The notes beneath the pieces are model-generated. The model saw only the letters and a program-made list of their open reading frames with translations, ran no database searches and was not told where the DNA came from. A DNA stretch of 64,000 bases. Source: Epiperipatus broadwayi. Its lineage: Eukaryota; Onychophora; Udeonychophora; Euonychophora; Peripatidae. Shown piece after piece: positions 1 to 9,336 of the stretch; position 1 is the first letter of the stretch, and each line of letters starts with the position of its first letter. The position numbers were made by a program, and so were the translations under genes. The stretch covers positions 1,672,001 to 1,736,000 of the forward strand of contig JAQFVV010012530.1 in NCBI GenBank assembly GCA_028023455.1. Reading direction: 5' to 3'.

Positions 1-179
1 TGTTATTTAGTGTTTTAATCCATCTGAGTGTATCAGTTGATCTATTGACAGTATGTTGGTTTATTGATTGACCTGTCAATCTGTAAAATAGTCACTTATT
101 AGTCTGTTTTCTATCTGTTGGCCAATCATATCACTCAATTAGTTTATACATTTGTTTGACAATTTTTTCATTTTCTGTT

Positions 180-1330
180 ATAAGTCAGTCTATATAATGG
201 ACCTATCTTCTTTCTCACTCTTTTCTCTCTATCTATCCATTTGTCTATCCATATATTTATATGCCTATCTCCTATTTACTTTACCCAAGTATCTGTTCAA
301 CAGCATGTCTTCCTAAATATCTACTCATCTATCTATCTAACTACTAACTCATAAATCCATCCATTCAACTATTTATCCAGCCTATTTACTTTATTTATCT
401 CTTTAGTCACCTATCTATCTATCTATCTATTGTTTTAGTTTCTCCATATTTACCTATCTATGTAAATAAAAGTTACTTATCTATCTATTCATCCAAATAT
501 GCATTTTCTGACTATCTATCTGCACACCTACCTATTTATTAACTTATCTACCCATTCAATTACTCTCTTACTTACCTATCTGTTATTCATTCCATAACTA
601 TGTATATATCTATTTATCTCATTTTTTACGTATTTATCCATCTTTCATGTAAATATCTGTTTATTTATGTACTTTTTATCTATCAGCCTAAATTATTTTT
701 CTATCTATCTATTAACATATTTATTTACCATTGTATTTATCTCATTTTTTTTTCTATGTATATATCTATTTTTTTATCTAAATATCTATTTACTTAGCTA
801 CTTTTTATCTCTCAACCTAGACTATTTCCTTATTTATCTATTAATATATTTATTTACCAATCTATATACATTTTAAACTATCTATTAACCAATCTACATA
901 TTTTTCTACTTATCTATTTAGCATCCTACCTATCAATCAAATTTTTAGCCATCCATCTGTCTATTTGCTCATTTTGTATTTATCAATCTATATATCAATG
1001 TTTAACTATTTTTCTAATATTTTACTATCTATCTATCTAACTATTATCTTCTGTTTGTCTCTCTACCTATCTTATTATTTATCTTATTTCTTCTTATTTA
1101 TCTTGTCAGTTTTATCTACATTACTAATCTATCCCTTTATATGCCTGCCTATTGTCTATATACCTACCTGTTTGTATGTCTATGTATTTATCTATCTATT
1201 TGTACATCTCTCTTTTTGTGATCTTCCTATATATTTATTTAAATATATTTATCTGTGTATTTATCTATTTACTTGTCAGTTAGGTAGGTTAACTATCTGT
1301 CTACATATGTATCTATAAAGTTAGTCAATT
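180..1330. repeat. Degenerate CTAT/GATA microsatellite satellite
   Basis: About 1.1 kb is dominated by imperfect CTAT, TTAT and CCAT tetranucleotides on the plus strand (GATA on the minus). No clean block exceeds about five units, so the array is old. Long plus-strand open frames here are only the repeat read as Ile/Tyr/Leu/Ser and are not genes. Short GATA runs recur at 40155-40250. Confidence 0.9.
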
Positions 1331-2100
1331 ATTTACATACTCGGTCACCTTTTTGTTTTTGTCTAACTACTTAAATATTCATTTGCCTACTTCTCTTTGA
1401 ACTTTTTTATATTTTCTATCTATATGGCTAAATTATTGAGCAAATTTTGTTATCAATATTTTTTTATTAAAGAAAATATATCTTTCAGTTAATTTGCTAA
1501 ATTAATCTATGTTGTTTAAATTTCTTCCTTGCCAACAAATAATTTCCTGAATATTTTTATAAATTTGTGTGATTCATTAATACCTTTCTTAAAATTAATA
1601 ATTATTTTAAATATTTATTCTTTTTTGTGTGATGTGTATTTTTCTTTAATATAATAGGTTTACAAGTATTTTTGAAAATTAATCTTTGGTTTTATAACTA
1701 TGTGATTATTATGCTGTATACTATGTTAGACTTTAAAAAAGAAGATAATTGCATATGAAATGCATTTTTTAATGCTACAGCACAATTCCAAAGAAATTAT
1801 AAACAATTTTGAGAAAAATATATGTAACCAAGCATATTTCAATTTATAAATGAATCCACATTAAATTCTATTATGGCATAACTTGTAAAAATTTGAGACT
1901 CCCTTCTCATACAATACATATATATTATGTACAAACTTTACTCATCAAATGAGGACAGATATTTTAAATTAAAGAATTTGTGAAAATTAATGACAAATTT
2001 CTTAACTGTATTTTTGCAATCAATAAACAAAATACTTAACATTGCATTCCCCTATAAACTCATATAACACTCAACAATTAGTTAATACATTCAGGGCCAA
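1331..2100. other. A+T-rich sequence, nothing recognised
   Basis: I see no coding frame, RNA gene or terminal-repeat structure here. Confidence 0.6.
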
Positions 2101-2102
2101 TA

Positions 2103-2190
2103 TGTGGATAAGAGGCACCTTTGTGCAAGGTAAATTCCAGCAAATGTGTGGATAAGAGGCACCTTTGTGCAAGGTAAATTCCAGCACCAC
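2103..2190. repeat. Tandem duplication, 44-bp unit x2
   Basis: Two adjacent, essentially identical 44-bp units begin TGTGGATAAGAGGCACC. The near identity implies a recent local duplication. The unit carries a small inverted repeat (GGCACC...TTGTGC). Confidence 0.9.
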
Positions 2191-2829
2191 TAGTCCCATA
2201 AAATAAAATTTGTTAAATTAAAACAATGAATTCTATAAAATTTTGTTTAACAAAAGACATAAAACAATAAAATATTAAAAAACTATAAGAAGTACATTTT
2301 TACCTTTTAATTTACATATAAAGTCTTCTGACTTTGGCCACCACAAAATAACTTCTAGAAATTTTCCATGTGATAAATAATTAGCATTAAGAAAGACAAA
2401 TATAATCAGCTTGTCAATTAGTTTGTTAAAAAGAAATCTTGCTTGTTACTTTTGATTTAATTTGGAATCTCTCATGCATAATTTGTTTACATTTTCTATT
2501 AACAAAGTTAGCTTCTCAAATATTCATTCAACAATAGAAATATTTATACTACTTCATGATTAAATTTTTTATATACTCATTATTTTAGTATAATAACTTA
2601 GGTCATCTTTTCCAAATACTTTCCATTATCCAAAGTCATTTAGCTTTCTTTAACTGAATAGTTCCTATTTCATTTTTTTGCTGTTTTTAATAATTCTTTA
2701 ATTCTACACCAACACTTATCAGAAGTATTAATATATTTCTCATTTTATCAATCCTTTTTTTGCACTTTTACATATTAAACCAAATTTTCCTTTTTCCATT
2801 TCTCTTAATTTATCAAAGTCCCATCTTAC

Positions 2830-2840
2830 ATATATATAAA

Positions 2841-2904
<64 letters not shown>
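2830..2904. repeat. (AT)n dinucleotide microsatellite
   Basis: An A-rich stretch is followed by an uninterrupted run of more than 25 AT units. Confidence 0.95.
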
Positions 2905-2907
<3 letters not shown>

Positions 2908-3487
2908 TCCCTCTTTTTAAACCCAACTTTTAGTCCAAAACAAATTAGCACAAGGCAAAGCATGCACATTCTCAATAGCATACTTATATCTATCCTGAAT
3001 CAATATATAATCAATTTGATAATGTTCCCTATAACCTGAAGCTTTCCATGTATACAATATTGTTTTATGATTTTTAAAGCAGGTGTTTGCAATCACAAAT
3101 CCATTTTCTATTACAAATTTGTACTAGCTGGCTACCTCTTTCCTTTTTCAATACCATAATTTTTTCTTCCTTATCTTTTCCCCCCAGGAGTCTTCCAATC
3201 ACTCAATAGCAATATACATTTTCTCCCTCATCATATTTTTCATAAATTTCACTATCATTATGATTAGTAATCGGCATATAAATTTGTACGATAACCAAAT
3301 CCCTAAAATTTGCAGTTATTCTCAGCCTATCAGCAATATAATCTACCACTGCCACATTATTACAAATTTTTTTTCCAACAACAAAGCCAAAATCCATTAA
3401 TTAGTCTATCACTACCTGAATAAAATAACATCATTACTTACTTTCCCATATCTCTCTCACTTCACTTAATCCTATAACATCAATATT

Positions 3488-3813
3488 AAAACAGGCAAAA
3501 CTCTCTATACATATTGCCACTCAGTACAAGCCAGAATAAATTAATGGATGCCAGAAGGCTTGTGCATAAAATCCCCATCTAGTGCCTACTTATCCAATAT
3601 TCCCAGACTAGTTTCTGGCTTGTGGCCTTCATCAGTGAGGAACCCCAAGCCAGAAACTAGTTGGGGATATTGGATGAGTAGGCACTAGATGGGGATTTTA
3701 TGCACAAGCCTTCTGGCATCCATTGATTACTCTAGCTTGCATAGAGTTTTGCCTGTTTTAATAACAGATAAGAGCAAGCATAAGACATAGTGATCATGTG
3801 ATGTTTATTGGCT
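3488..3813 (-). mobile_element. Short foldback retroposon, copy 1, 13-bp TSD
   Basis: The element is flanked by perfect 13-bp direct repeats TAACATCAATATT (3475-3487 and 3814-3826). It is inserted in a LINE endonuclease whose reading resumes across one copy of the repeat, so the empty site can be inferred. The right end reads GATCATGTGATGTTTATTGG. Most of the element is a large inverted repeat: 3488-3600 is mirrored by 3660-3765. It encodes no protein. The same end and body recur at 5268, 5800, 36382 and 41727. A hammerhead-like core lies at 3599-3642. Confidence 0.8.
3599..3642 (-). ncRNA. Hammerhead ribozyme-like motif (type I)
   Basis: On the minus strand the order is: helix I 5' strand UUCCUCA; core CUGAUGA (3629-3635); helix II GGC-CACAA-GCC with a flanking A·A; core GAA; short helix III ACUAGU; cleavage-site C; helix I 3' strand UGGGAA. 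This is the canonical type I hammerhead order with a GUC cleavage triplet and a very short helix III. Helix I has one mismatch. The opposite arm of the foldback keeps only the GAAA side, so just one arm has a full core. Activity is inferred from sequence and untested. Confidence 0.42.
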
Positions 3814-3905
3814 TAACATCAATATTATTTATACACTTTAAAAATTTTTCAGTTTTCCAGCTCTTCTCAATGATCTAACATTCTAAATGCCATTTCTCAA
3901 TTTGT

Positions 3906-5267
3906 TAACATTAATGAATGAACTTTATGAGGATTTCTCAGGTTTATGATGTGCTGAGCAAAATACCTTAACCATCCTTAGCTAAGGTCATAACACAAAA
4001 TGTAATGATTTTTATAGACATAATCATAATAAATCAAAGGAATTATATGGCAAAGTGGTTTACCATTACCTTTTTTGCCTATAACAGGGTTAATGCACTA
4101 TTTGAATCTCATACAATGAACATGCATCTACTGATTCCTCCTCACTGTTGTCATCTATACTGATATTCCACTGACTAGGAAGAATGCTGTTGCTCATCCA
4201 GCACCCATCAGGATGTTAACTTACTTAATGGTGATCAAAATTCACTATTATACATCTGCCATAAGAATTGTGGCATTTTATAGAAGTAAACATGCCATTG
4301 TCTCCTGTATCACTTTCTGATAGTAAATATTATCTCATCATTAGCAATTGCTTATTTATAGTAATGTGCTTATTAGCAGCTAACAATATCTGAAGGTCAT
4401 TCCCCTACTCGCAACCTGAAAATGTTGTGGATGGCATGGGACCCATGATCTAAAATCCAATCCAACCCAATATATAGGCAATATATTTTCTTATTACTGC
4501 AGTAGTTTGCCATTACTTCCATCAAGGTTGGTGGCAGATTGTCTAGTACTATAGAAAAAGCTACTTTACTGCACTTCCTCCATCCCCTAAAAAAATATGG
4601 CCCATTTTAATTTTTTAAAAAAAAAATATCTAAAATAATAAAAATATCAAAATTGATTGTCTTTTGCAAAATCATCTACTTTTTATAAAAAACTATGCAC
4701 CTCAAATAACTGCTTGTTTTACCTGAGGATGAGAATGGCTTTAGTTGCCATCTTAAAAGTATTTGAAATGAATATATACATTATAATTTACTGCCTGTGA
4801 TGTGATGCATTGGTAGAGCAGACTCTGGTGCTTAAGTTTCATGCTCAATTTTGACACTTCCTGTATTAAAACTTCTTATGAACTGCCAAGGATTAAACCC
4901 ATTTGAATTATTTCATTAAAATTTATCACATTTCTAAAAAGTAACCAGATTAAAAAGAAAAATCTCATTAATGATCGCTTGTAACACTTGCGTTTAATGT
5001 TACTTTACATTTTTGATTTGATGAATGGGAGAAGGGAATAATCAAATATAATAGTTTGTATCTTTAGAATTATAAGCTTTGAAAAACAACAACTCCCTTT
5101 TATGGTTGTCATATGATCCCCTAGAATGTAAGCAAAAGAACTTAATTCATTAATAATTTTGTGTAAATTAACATTTCAAATGCCATTCACATAAATTTGA
5201 AATGGCAATTAATATATATATGAAAATGTTATTAGTAATTATTTAATTTATAATTTATACAAAATAA
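3906..5267. other. No gene recognised; weak tRNA-like SINE trace
   Basis: This is mostly unique-looking A+T-rich DNA. Around 4795-4930, GCATTGGTAGAGCAG resembles a tRNA A box and is followed by a decayed B-box-like stretch and the tail AACTTCTTATGAA. A very similar tail (AACTTCTTATAAA) follows the SINE candidate at 8145-8290. I regard it as a possible SINE relic only. Confidence 0.35.
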
Positions 5268-5397
5268 AGCAGTGGAAAAACTCTCCATACAGTAGTGCCA
5301 TGCAGTATAAGTCAGAGTAATCAATAGATGCACTGGGTGTCATTACTGTATGGAGAGTTTTTCCTATGTTTTAACAGCCTATGTGATGTTTGGTGAT
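5268..5397 (-). mobile_element. Short foldback retroposon, copy 2, 14-bp TSD
   Basis: The element is flanked by perfect 14-bp direct repeats TTTATACAAAATAA (5254-5267 and 5398-5411). It is a hairpin: GGAAAAACTCTCCATACAG at 5274-5292 is mirrored by CTGTATGGAGAGTTTTTCC at 5346-5364. The right end, CTATGTGATGTTTGGTGAT, corresponds to the conserved end of copy 1. It has no coding content and no hammerhead core. Confidence 0.75.
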
Positions 5398-5799
5398 TTT
5401 ATACAAAATAACGTACAATGTTAAGTTTGTTTGGGTTTTTTTAAAAGGAAAAACAGATTCATTTTCTTTGAAGACTCTCTTAAACAATAGTAAAAGAAAT
5501 GGTGGTTTACAAATCTATAAGTGGGCTAATTTGTTACAGCATTTTAATAATAATCTTTGTCCTAAAAGGTTTGGATAGTAGTAGAATGGCAAGCTTTATG
5601 TAGATTGCAATCTAGCTGTTCCACTTTCTGTGCTTAAACTTATGAACTTCTAAGCAATAAACTTGTTATTAGTAGTAACAATTTTCAAGAATCATTTTGG
5701 TACAATATTGTAAATGACAATGGCAACTAATAACTCTGATACATTAAAAAAGATCTAAACCATAAACATTTTGCTAAGATTTTGAGTAGATTGAATTAT
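5398..5799. other. A+T-rich spacer, nothing recognised
   Basis: The 62-codon plus-strand open frame at 5390-5578 has no recognisable domain and starts inside the retroposon's flanking repeat, so I do not call it a gene. Confidence 0.5.
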
Positions 5800-5903
5800 A
5801 AACAAGGCAAAACTCTCTCCATACAGTAATGCCAACCAGAGTAATTAATGGATGCCAGAAGGCATGTGCATAAAATCCCTATCTAATGCCTACTCATCTA
5901 ATA

Positions 5904-5945
5904 TCCCCAGACTAGTTTCTGGCTTGTGGGCTTCGTCAGTGAGGA
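5904..5945 (-). ncRNA. Hammerhead ribozyme-like motif, variant core
   Basis: The minus strand reads UCCUCA, CUGACGA (5933-5939; core position 7 is C, a tolerated position), a helix II with one C·C mismatch and loop ACAA, GAA, ACUAGU as helix III, a cleavage-site C, then UGGGGA. Helix I is fully paired over six positions, including one G·U. Compared with the motif at 3599, helix I is better and helix II is worse. It looks like a decayed relative of the same ribozyme. Confidence 0.37.
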
Positions 5946-6229
5946 GCTTTGGATCTGAGAGCACTGCACCTAGATCTTAGGATCTAATGCAACCCTCCAG
6001 CAACCACCTTTTATCTCTACTTAACTATAAAACTATGAGAATAAAATTGAAAACACAAAAATATTTTCAATCTAAGCTCAATAGCTTATATAGTCTTATG
6101 AGTCTGAACTCAGTTCAGCACCCATACATTTTGGTGTCTTTGGCTCTTTAACAACCATAGCCACCACTATCCTATTAGGCAGAATTGGTGTTAAACCATT
6201 AAGCATCATATGATCACCTCATACTAGCA

Positions 6230-7806
6230 CAGTGTTTCCCAACCTTTTTTGGCTCGCGTACCACTTGGTAGTACATCACGCTAAATTGTGCCACTTCATA
6301 AAAATGATTGTATTTCATGAAATTTGTTATTGCGAGTGTGTTATTTTATTTGCATTACAAATATTATAGGGTGACCATGTAGGTATTCACATCTCATAAT
6401 GAGACAAATTACATTGAAACAGGCCTAAACGTCAGGCCAGATTATAAACTCACTGAAATTATAAACTCACTGTAACATATTCATATGTATGTGTTTGTTC
6501 AAAGTTTCATATTTTTTCCAAAATAATTTATTAAAGATTACATTAAAGGTTATTTGGTACATATTTTGTTCAAAGTGTTTTCTCATTCCTTCATTTGGTT
6601 TTCCCGAATTTGAGTCTGTTTTCTTTTTTTCGGAGCATCTTGCTATTGGTTGGGCCATGGAGAGGATAAATCCAGCATGTCCCAAGTCATGGTAAAAATA
6701 ACCACAGGGGTTATCAGGCTATCTCTTGTTCTTGTTTTCTTTATATTGTTCAGCATGAAGTTAATAGGATTAAAATTTTGATGATTAAATATTAGCTTAC
6801 ATCTAGTAATCCACAATAGATGATCAAGAATTAATGAGAGTCTAATTTCTGGGTATGATCCTTTTCTGATACATTCTTTCAAATTAAATAATTTAGATTG
6901 ATTTGCCTTGATCAGACTCTTTATTTATCTACTATTTTGTCATATTTCGTTTACTAATAAATGGTTTTAATAAAAACACAAAATTATAAAAAACCAATTA
7001 GTATATTTTCTTATCATAATCAAATATTTTTATAAAATAAATTTAATGAGATCTTTGTGCTTGTTTCGAACAACATAATTTTTTGAAATTTGGTTCAAAA
7101 GATGCAGGTATATCCTTAAGTCTGCAGCTGCGTTCAATCTGTTTCGGTACTTATTTTTTAAAAAAATATATGAAGAAAAAGCTCTTCCTACTAATTCCAT
7201 ATTAGTAAACGGTAATAATAATTTAAGAGCTTTCTCTGAAAGTTGTTCATATTCTATAATGTTTAACCAAAAATTAATTAGATTGTGTCGTTTTAATTCT
7301 ATTTGTAAAGTCCTGTCTCATGATAATTCTATTAAATTTTCTTTATCCTTTATTGATAATGATGTAGCTTTTTCTAAATTTTCTGCATAGAAGGGGTTTG
7401 AAATCCAATTATCATTTGTGTTTTCGGGTTTTGGAAAATATTCCATGAAAGACAATTTTAATCCTGTTAAATGTGCTATATATTTTCTCTTTCAAACAAA
7501 AAAATATGTAAAGTTTCGAATACTTCCAGTTGATTGTTTTCGATACTTATATATATATTACTGTTTCCATAAATCTAATTTCTTAATCATACTTTCAATT
7601 TTATCATTAACATTTAAAGATCGTTATCGACTGTACATGTTAACAACTTTACTGCATAATATTATTAATTAAAATAATTTTTATGAATTATAAGAAAAAA
7701 CGTTTCTATATTTTTATGTCCGCCATTATTGATTATTTTTCATGTACCACCAACCAGCAACTCGCGTACCACCAATGGTACACGTACCACAGATTGGGAA
7801 ATACTG
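6230..7806 (-). mobile_element. hAT DNA transposon, 8-bp TSD, internally decayed
   Basis: The terminal inverted repeats CAGTGTTTCCCAACCT (left) and CAGTATTTCCCAATCT (right, read inward) are bounded by perfect 8-bp target duplications TACTAGCA (6222-6229 and 7807-7814), the length typical of hAT. Subterminal GCGTACCAC repeats occur near both ends. The 1.58-kb element keeps only the C-terminal part of a transposase on the minus strand, so it is a deleted, non-autonomous copy. Confidence 0.92.
7030..7390 (-). pseudogene. hAT transposase C-terminal fragment (ZBED/FAM200-like)
   Basis: The minus-strand reading from about 7390 to the stop at 7030-7032 gives a continuous hAT C-terminal dimerisation region: EYEQLSEKALKLLLPF, then MELVGRAFSSYIFLKNKYRN and RLNAAADLRIYL. 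The SSY.FLK.KYRNRL...DLR signature is characteristic of the hAT lineage domesticated in vertebrates as ZBED5/FAM200. One in-frame TGA lies about 20 codons upstream of EYEQ. The N-terminal zinc finger and most of the catalytic region are absent. Transposase was its ancestral role; it is now a relic. Confidence 0.8.
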
Positions 7807-7838
7807 TACTAGCACATGATTGTTTATAAACAAGGCAA

Positions 7839-7982
7839 AACTCTCTCCATACAGTAGTGCCACTCTGTGCCAATCAGAGTAATCAATGGATGCCAGAAGG
7901 CTTGTGCATAAACTCTCTCCATGCAGTAGTGCCACTCTGTGCCAACCAGAGTAATCAATGGATGCCAGAAGGCTTGTGCATA
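7839..7982. repeat. Tandem duplication, 72-bp unit x2
   Basis: Two adjacent 72-bp copies of the retroposon body (each containing CTCTCTCCAT and GGATGCCAGAAGGCTTGTGC) differ at only a few bases. Confidence 0.88.
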
Positions 7983-8144
7983 AAATCCCTATCAATGCCT
8001 ATTCATCCAATATTATGTGCTAGTATGAGGTGATCATGTGATGCTTAATAGATTGAATTATGTTTTCGAAAGGTGTTTGCAAACTTATTTAAAAGATATT
8101 TCTATTAGTAGAATTTAAAGGGATAATATCTCTTAATTATGAAG

Positions 8145-8290
8145 CTGTGCCCTGAATGGCATAATGGAGTTGATACAGTGTCAAATTATGGAGTGTAAGA
8201 TTCTCAAATTGATTCCAGGACTAGCATTTCTGATGGCTTCGAACTTCTTATAAATTTTTGCAATTATGCCATAATGCCACTCAAGTATTT
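8145..8290 (+). repeat. Candidate tRNA-derived SINE
   Basis: TGGCATAATGGAGTTGA resembles a tRNA A box, and about 35 bases on CAAATTGATTCCAG resembles a B box. The tail CTTCGAACTTCTTATAAA matches that of the weaker candidate near 4870. No clear TSD was found. Confidence 0.35.
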
Positions 8291-8699
8291 ATTTATTTAT
8301 TTATTTTTATTATCAAGTTGAAATTAGTAAAGTTTTGTTTGTGGTTAATGAATAAAATGAGAATATTATTTTTTTCTGTTATAAACTGAATTATTATTCT
8401 TCATTGAATGATATGCCCTACATGATTTAAAATAGTGATATACTGGCAGATTTAAAGCCCAAAGTCCATAGGTCACAAATCAATTCTTTCACTTCCAATG
8501 CTTTTAAAAATTTAAATATAGATATTTATAAAAATACCAGCATATTTACACAGCCTATGGAAAGACCACGTAATTAATTGATTGCTTTTACAAATTTCAA
8601 TCAAGTACGGTATTACTTTGAAGCTGTAAACTACATGATATCAAACTAAACAAAACTAAATGTAACCATGGCACTATAGCAACTATTTCCCCCCCTTAC
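8291..8699. other. A+T-rich, nothing recognised
   Basis: A short (TTTA)n run lies at 8287-8308. The rest is non-coding A+T-rich sequence. Confidence 0.5.
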
Positions 8700-9110
8700 T
8701 AGTTTGTTCAACTGACAAGACTAATCAGTGTATTTTGTCACCAACCTTAAAATGTTTAACTGGCTATGAAACTAGATATGTTTGCTCTACTTCAATAATG
8801 AATCTACACTACCAACCGATAGTTCTTGGCGTAAGCCTTCAAGTTAATAATCCAATATGCTAACTCAATTATACGCGAATCCATAAGACCTATTGTTATG
8901 AATCAATTCATGTTTAGCAGCAACGAATACTCCAACGATGCAATCTCAATTAATTAATAACTTTACTGCGAATCTCTAGCAATTAATTATTTGACAGCAA
9001 ATAACATTACCAAATACCTTGTCAGCTGATGTACATACTGGGAATGAATTATGTCACATTTTATCTGCACACTTCCATTGTTCTGGGTAGTATCTCATGG
9101 TTTTAACTAG
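8700..9110 (-). repeat. 3' LTR of the old Ty3/gypsy element
   Basis: This 411-bp sequence is clearly homologous to 12931-13366. It lacks that copy's internal duplication and carries many substitutions and small indels, so the insertion is old. It is the 3' LTR because the coding sense is minus. Confidence 0.88.
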
Positions 9111-9336
9111 GGGTAAACATGGAATGCATTTGGGTTTTTCTCTATAGTCCAGCATAGCATTTTCTCTTTTCTCCTCTCTTTTCTAATAGACAGTCTTTTA
9201 AGAATTTGGGTGACTGTTTTTTTCTCTGAGGTCTTGGTGATCTTTCTTTAATGTTCTTGCTTGCTATTTCTGTTGGCATCTCTTCCCATTGTAGTGTATC
9301 ATCCTCTACCACTTGTTCCTCCTGACTATTTGGTTG

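Larger units (their letters stand above)
2930..3905 (-). pseudogene. RTE-type LINE endonuclease relic
   Basis: This is a decayed apurinic-like endonuclease domain of a non-LTR retrotransposon. On the minus strand, reading right to left, there is a segment ending IDVIGLSEVREIW (near 3460-3480 and 3827-3850), then an open stretch at 3203-3397 with GFVVGKKI and IVQIYMPIT, then YQIDYILIQDRYKY near 3000-3015. These match in order the conserved blocks of RTE/BovB-type LINE endonucleases (substrate-contacting Glu, the QVYAPT block and the IDYIL block). The retroposon at 3488-3813 interrupts it, and the coding frame resumes across the 13-bp target duplication. It is not the same copy family as the LINEs at 18225 and 49495. 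No reverse transcriptase remains. Confidence 0.75.
5800..8048 (-). mobile_element. Composite retroposon, copy 3, 13-bp TSD, hosting a hAT
   Basis: Perfect 13-bp direct repeats TAGATTGAATTAT flank the unit (5787-5799 and 8049-8061). The left part begins AAACAAGGCAAAACTCTCTCC and the right end is GATCATGTGATGCTTAA, both shared with copy 1. A second, oppositely oriented copy of the conserved end lies inside (AAGCATCATATGATCACC at 6201-6218), so the unit is a nested or dimeric arrangement. The hAT element at 6230-7806 split this inner copy. A 72-bp internal tandem duplication lies at 7839-7982, and a hammerhead-like core at 5904-5945. Confidence 0.7.

Noticed and set aside
600-1318. Overlapping plus-strand open frames rich in Tyr, Ile, Leu and Ser
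   Set aside because: They are translations of the CTAT microsatellite, which lacks stops in these frames.
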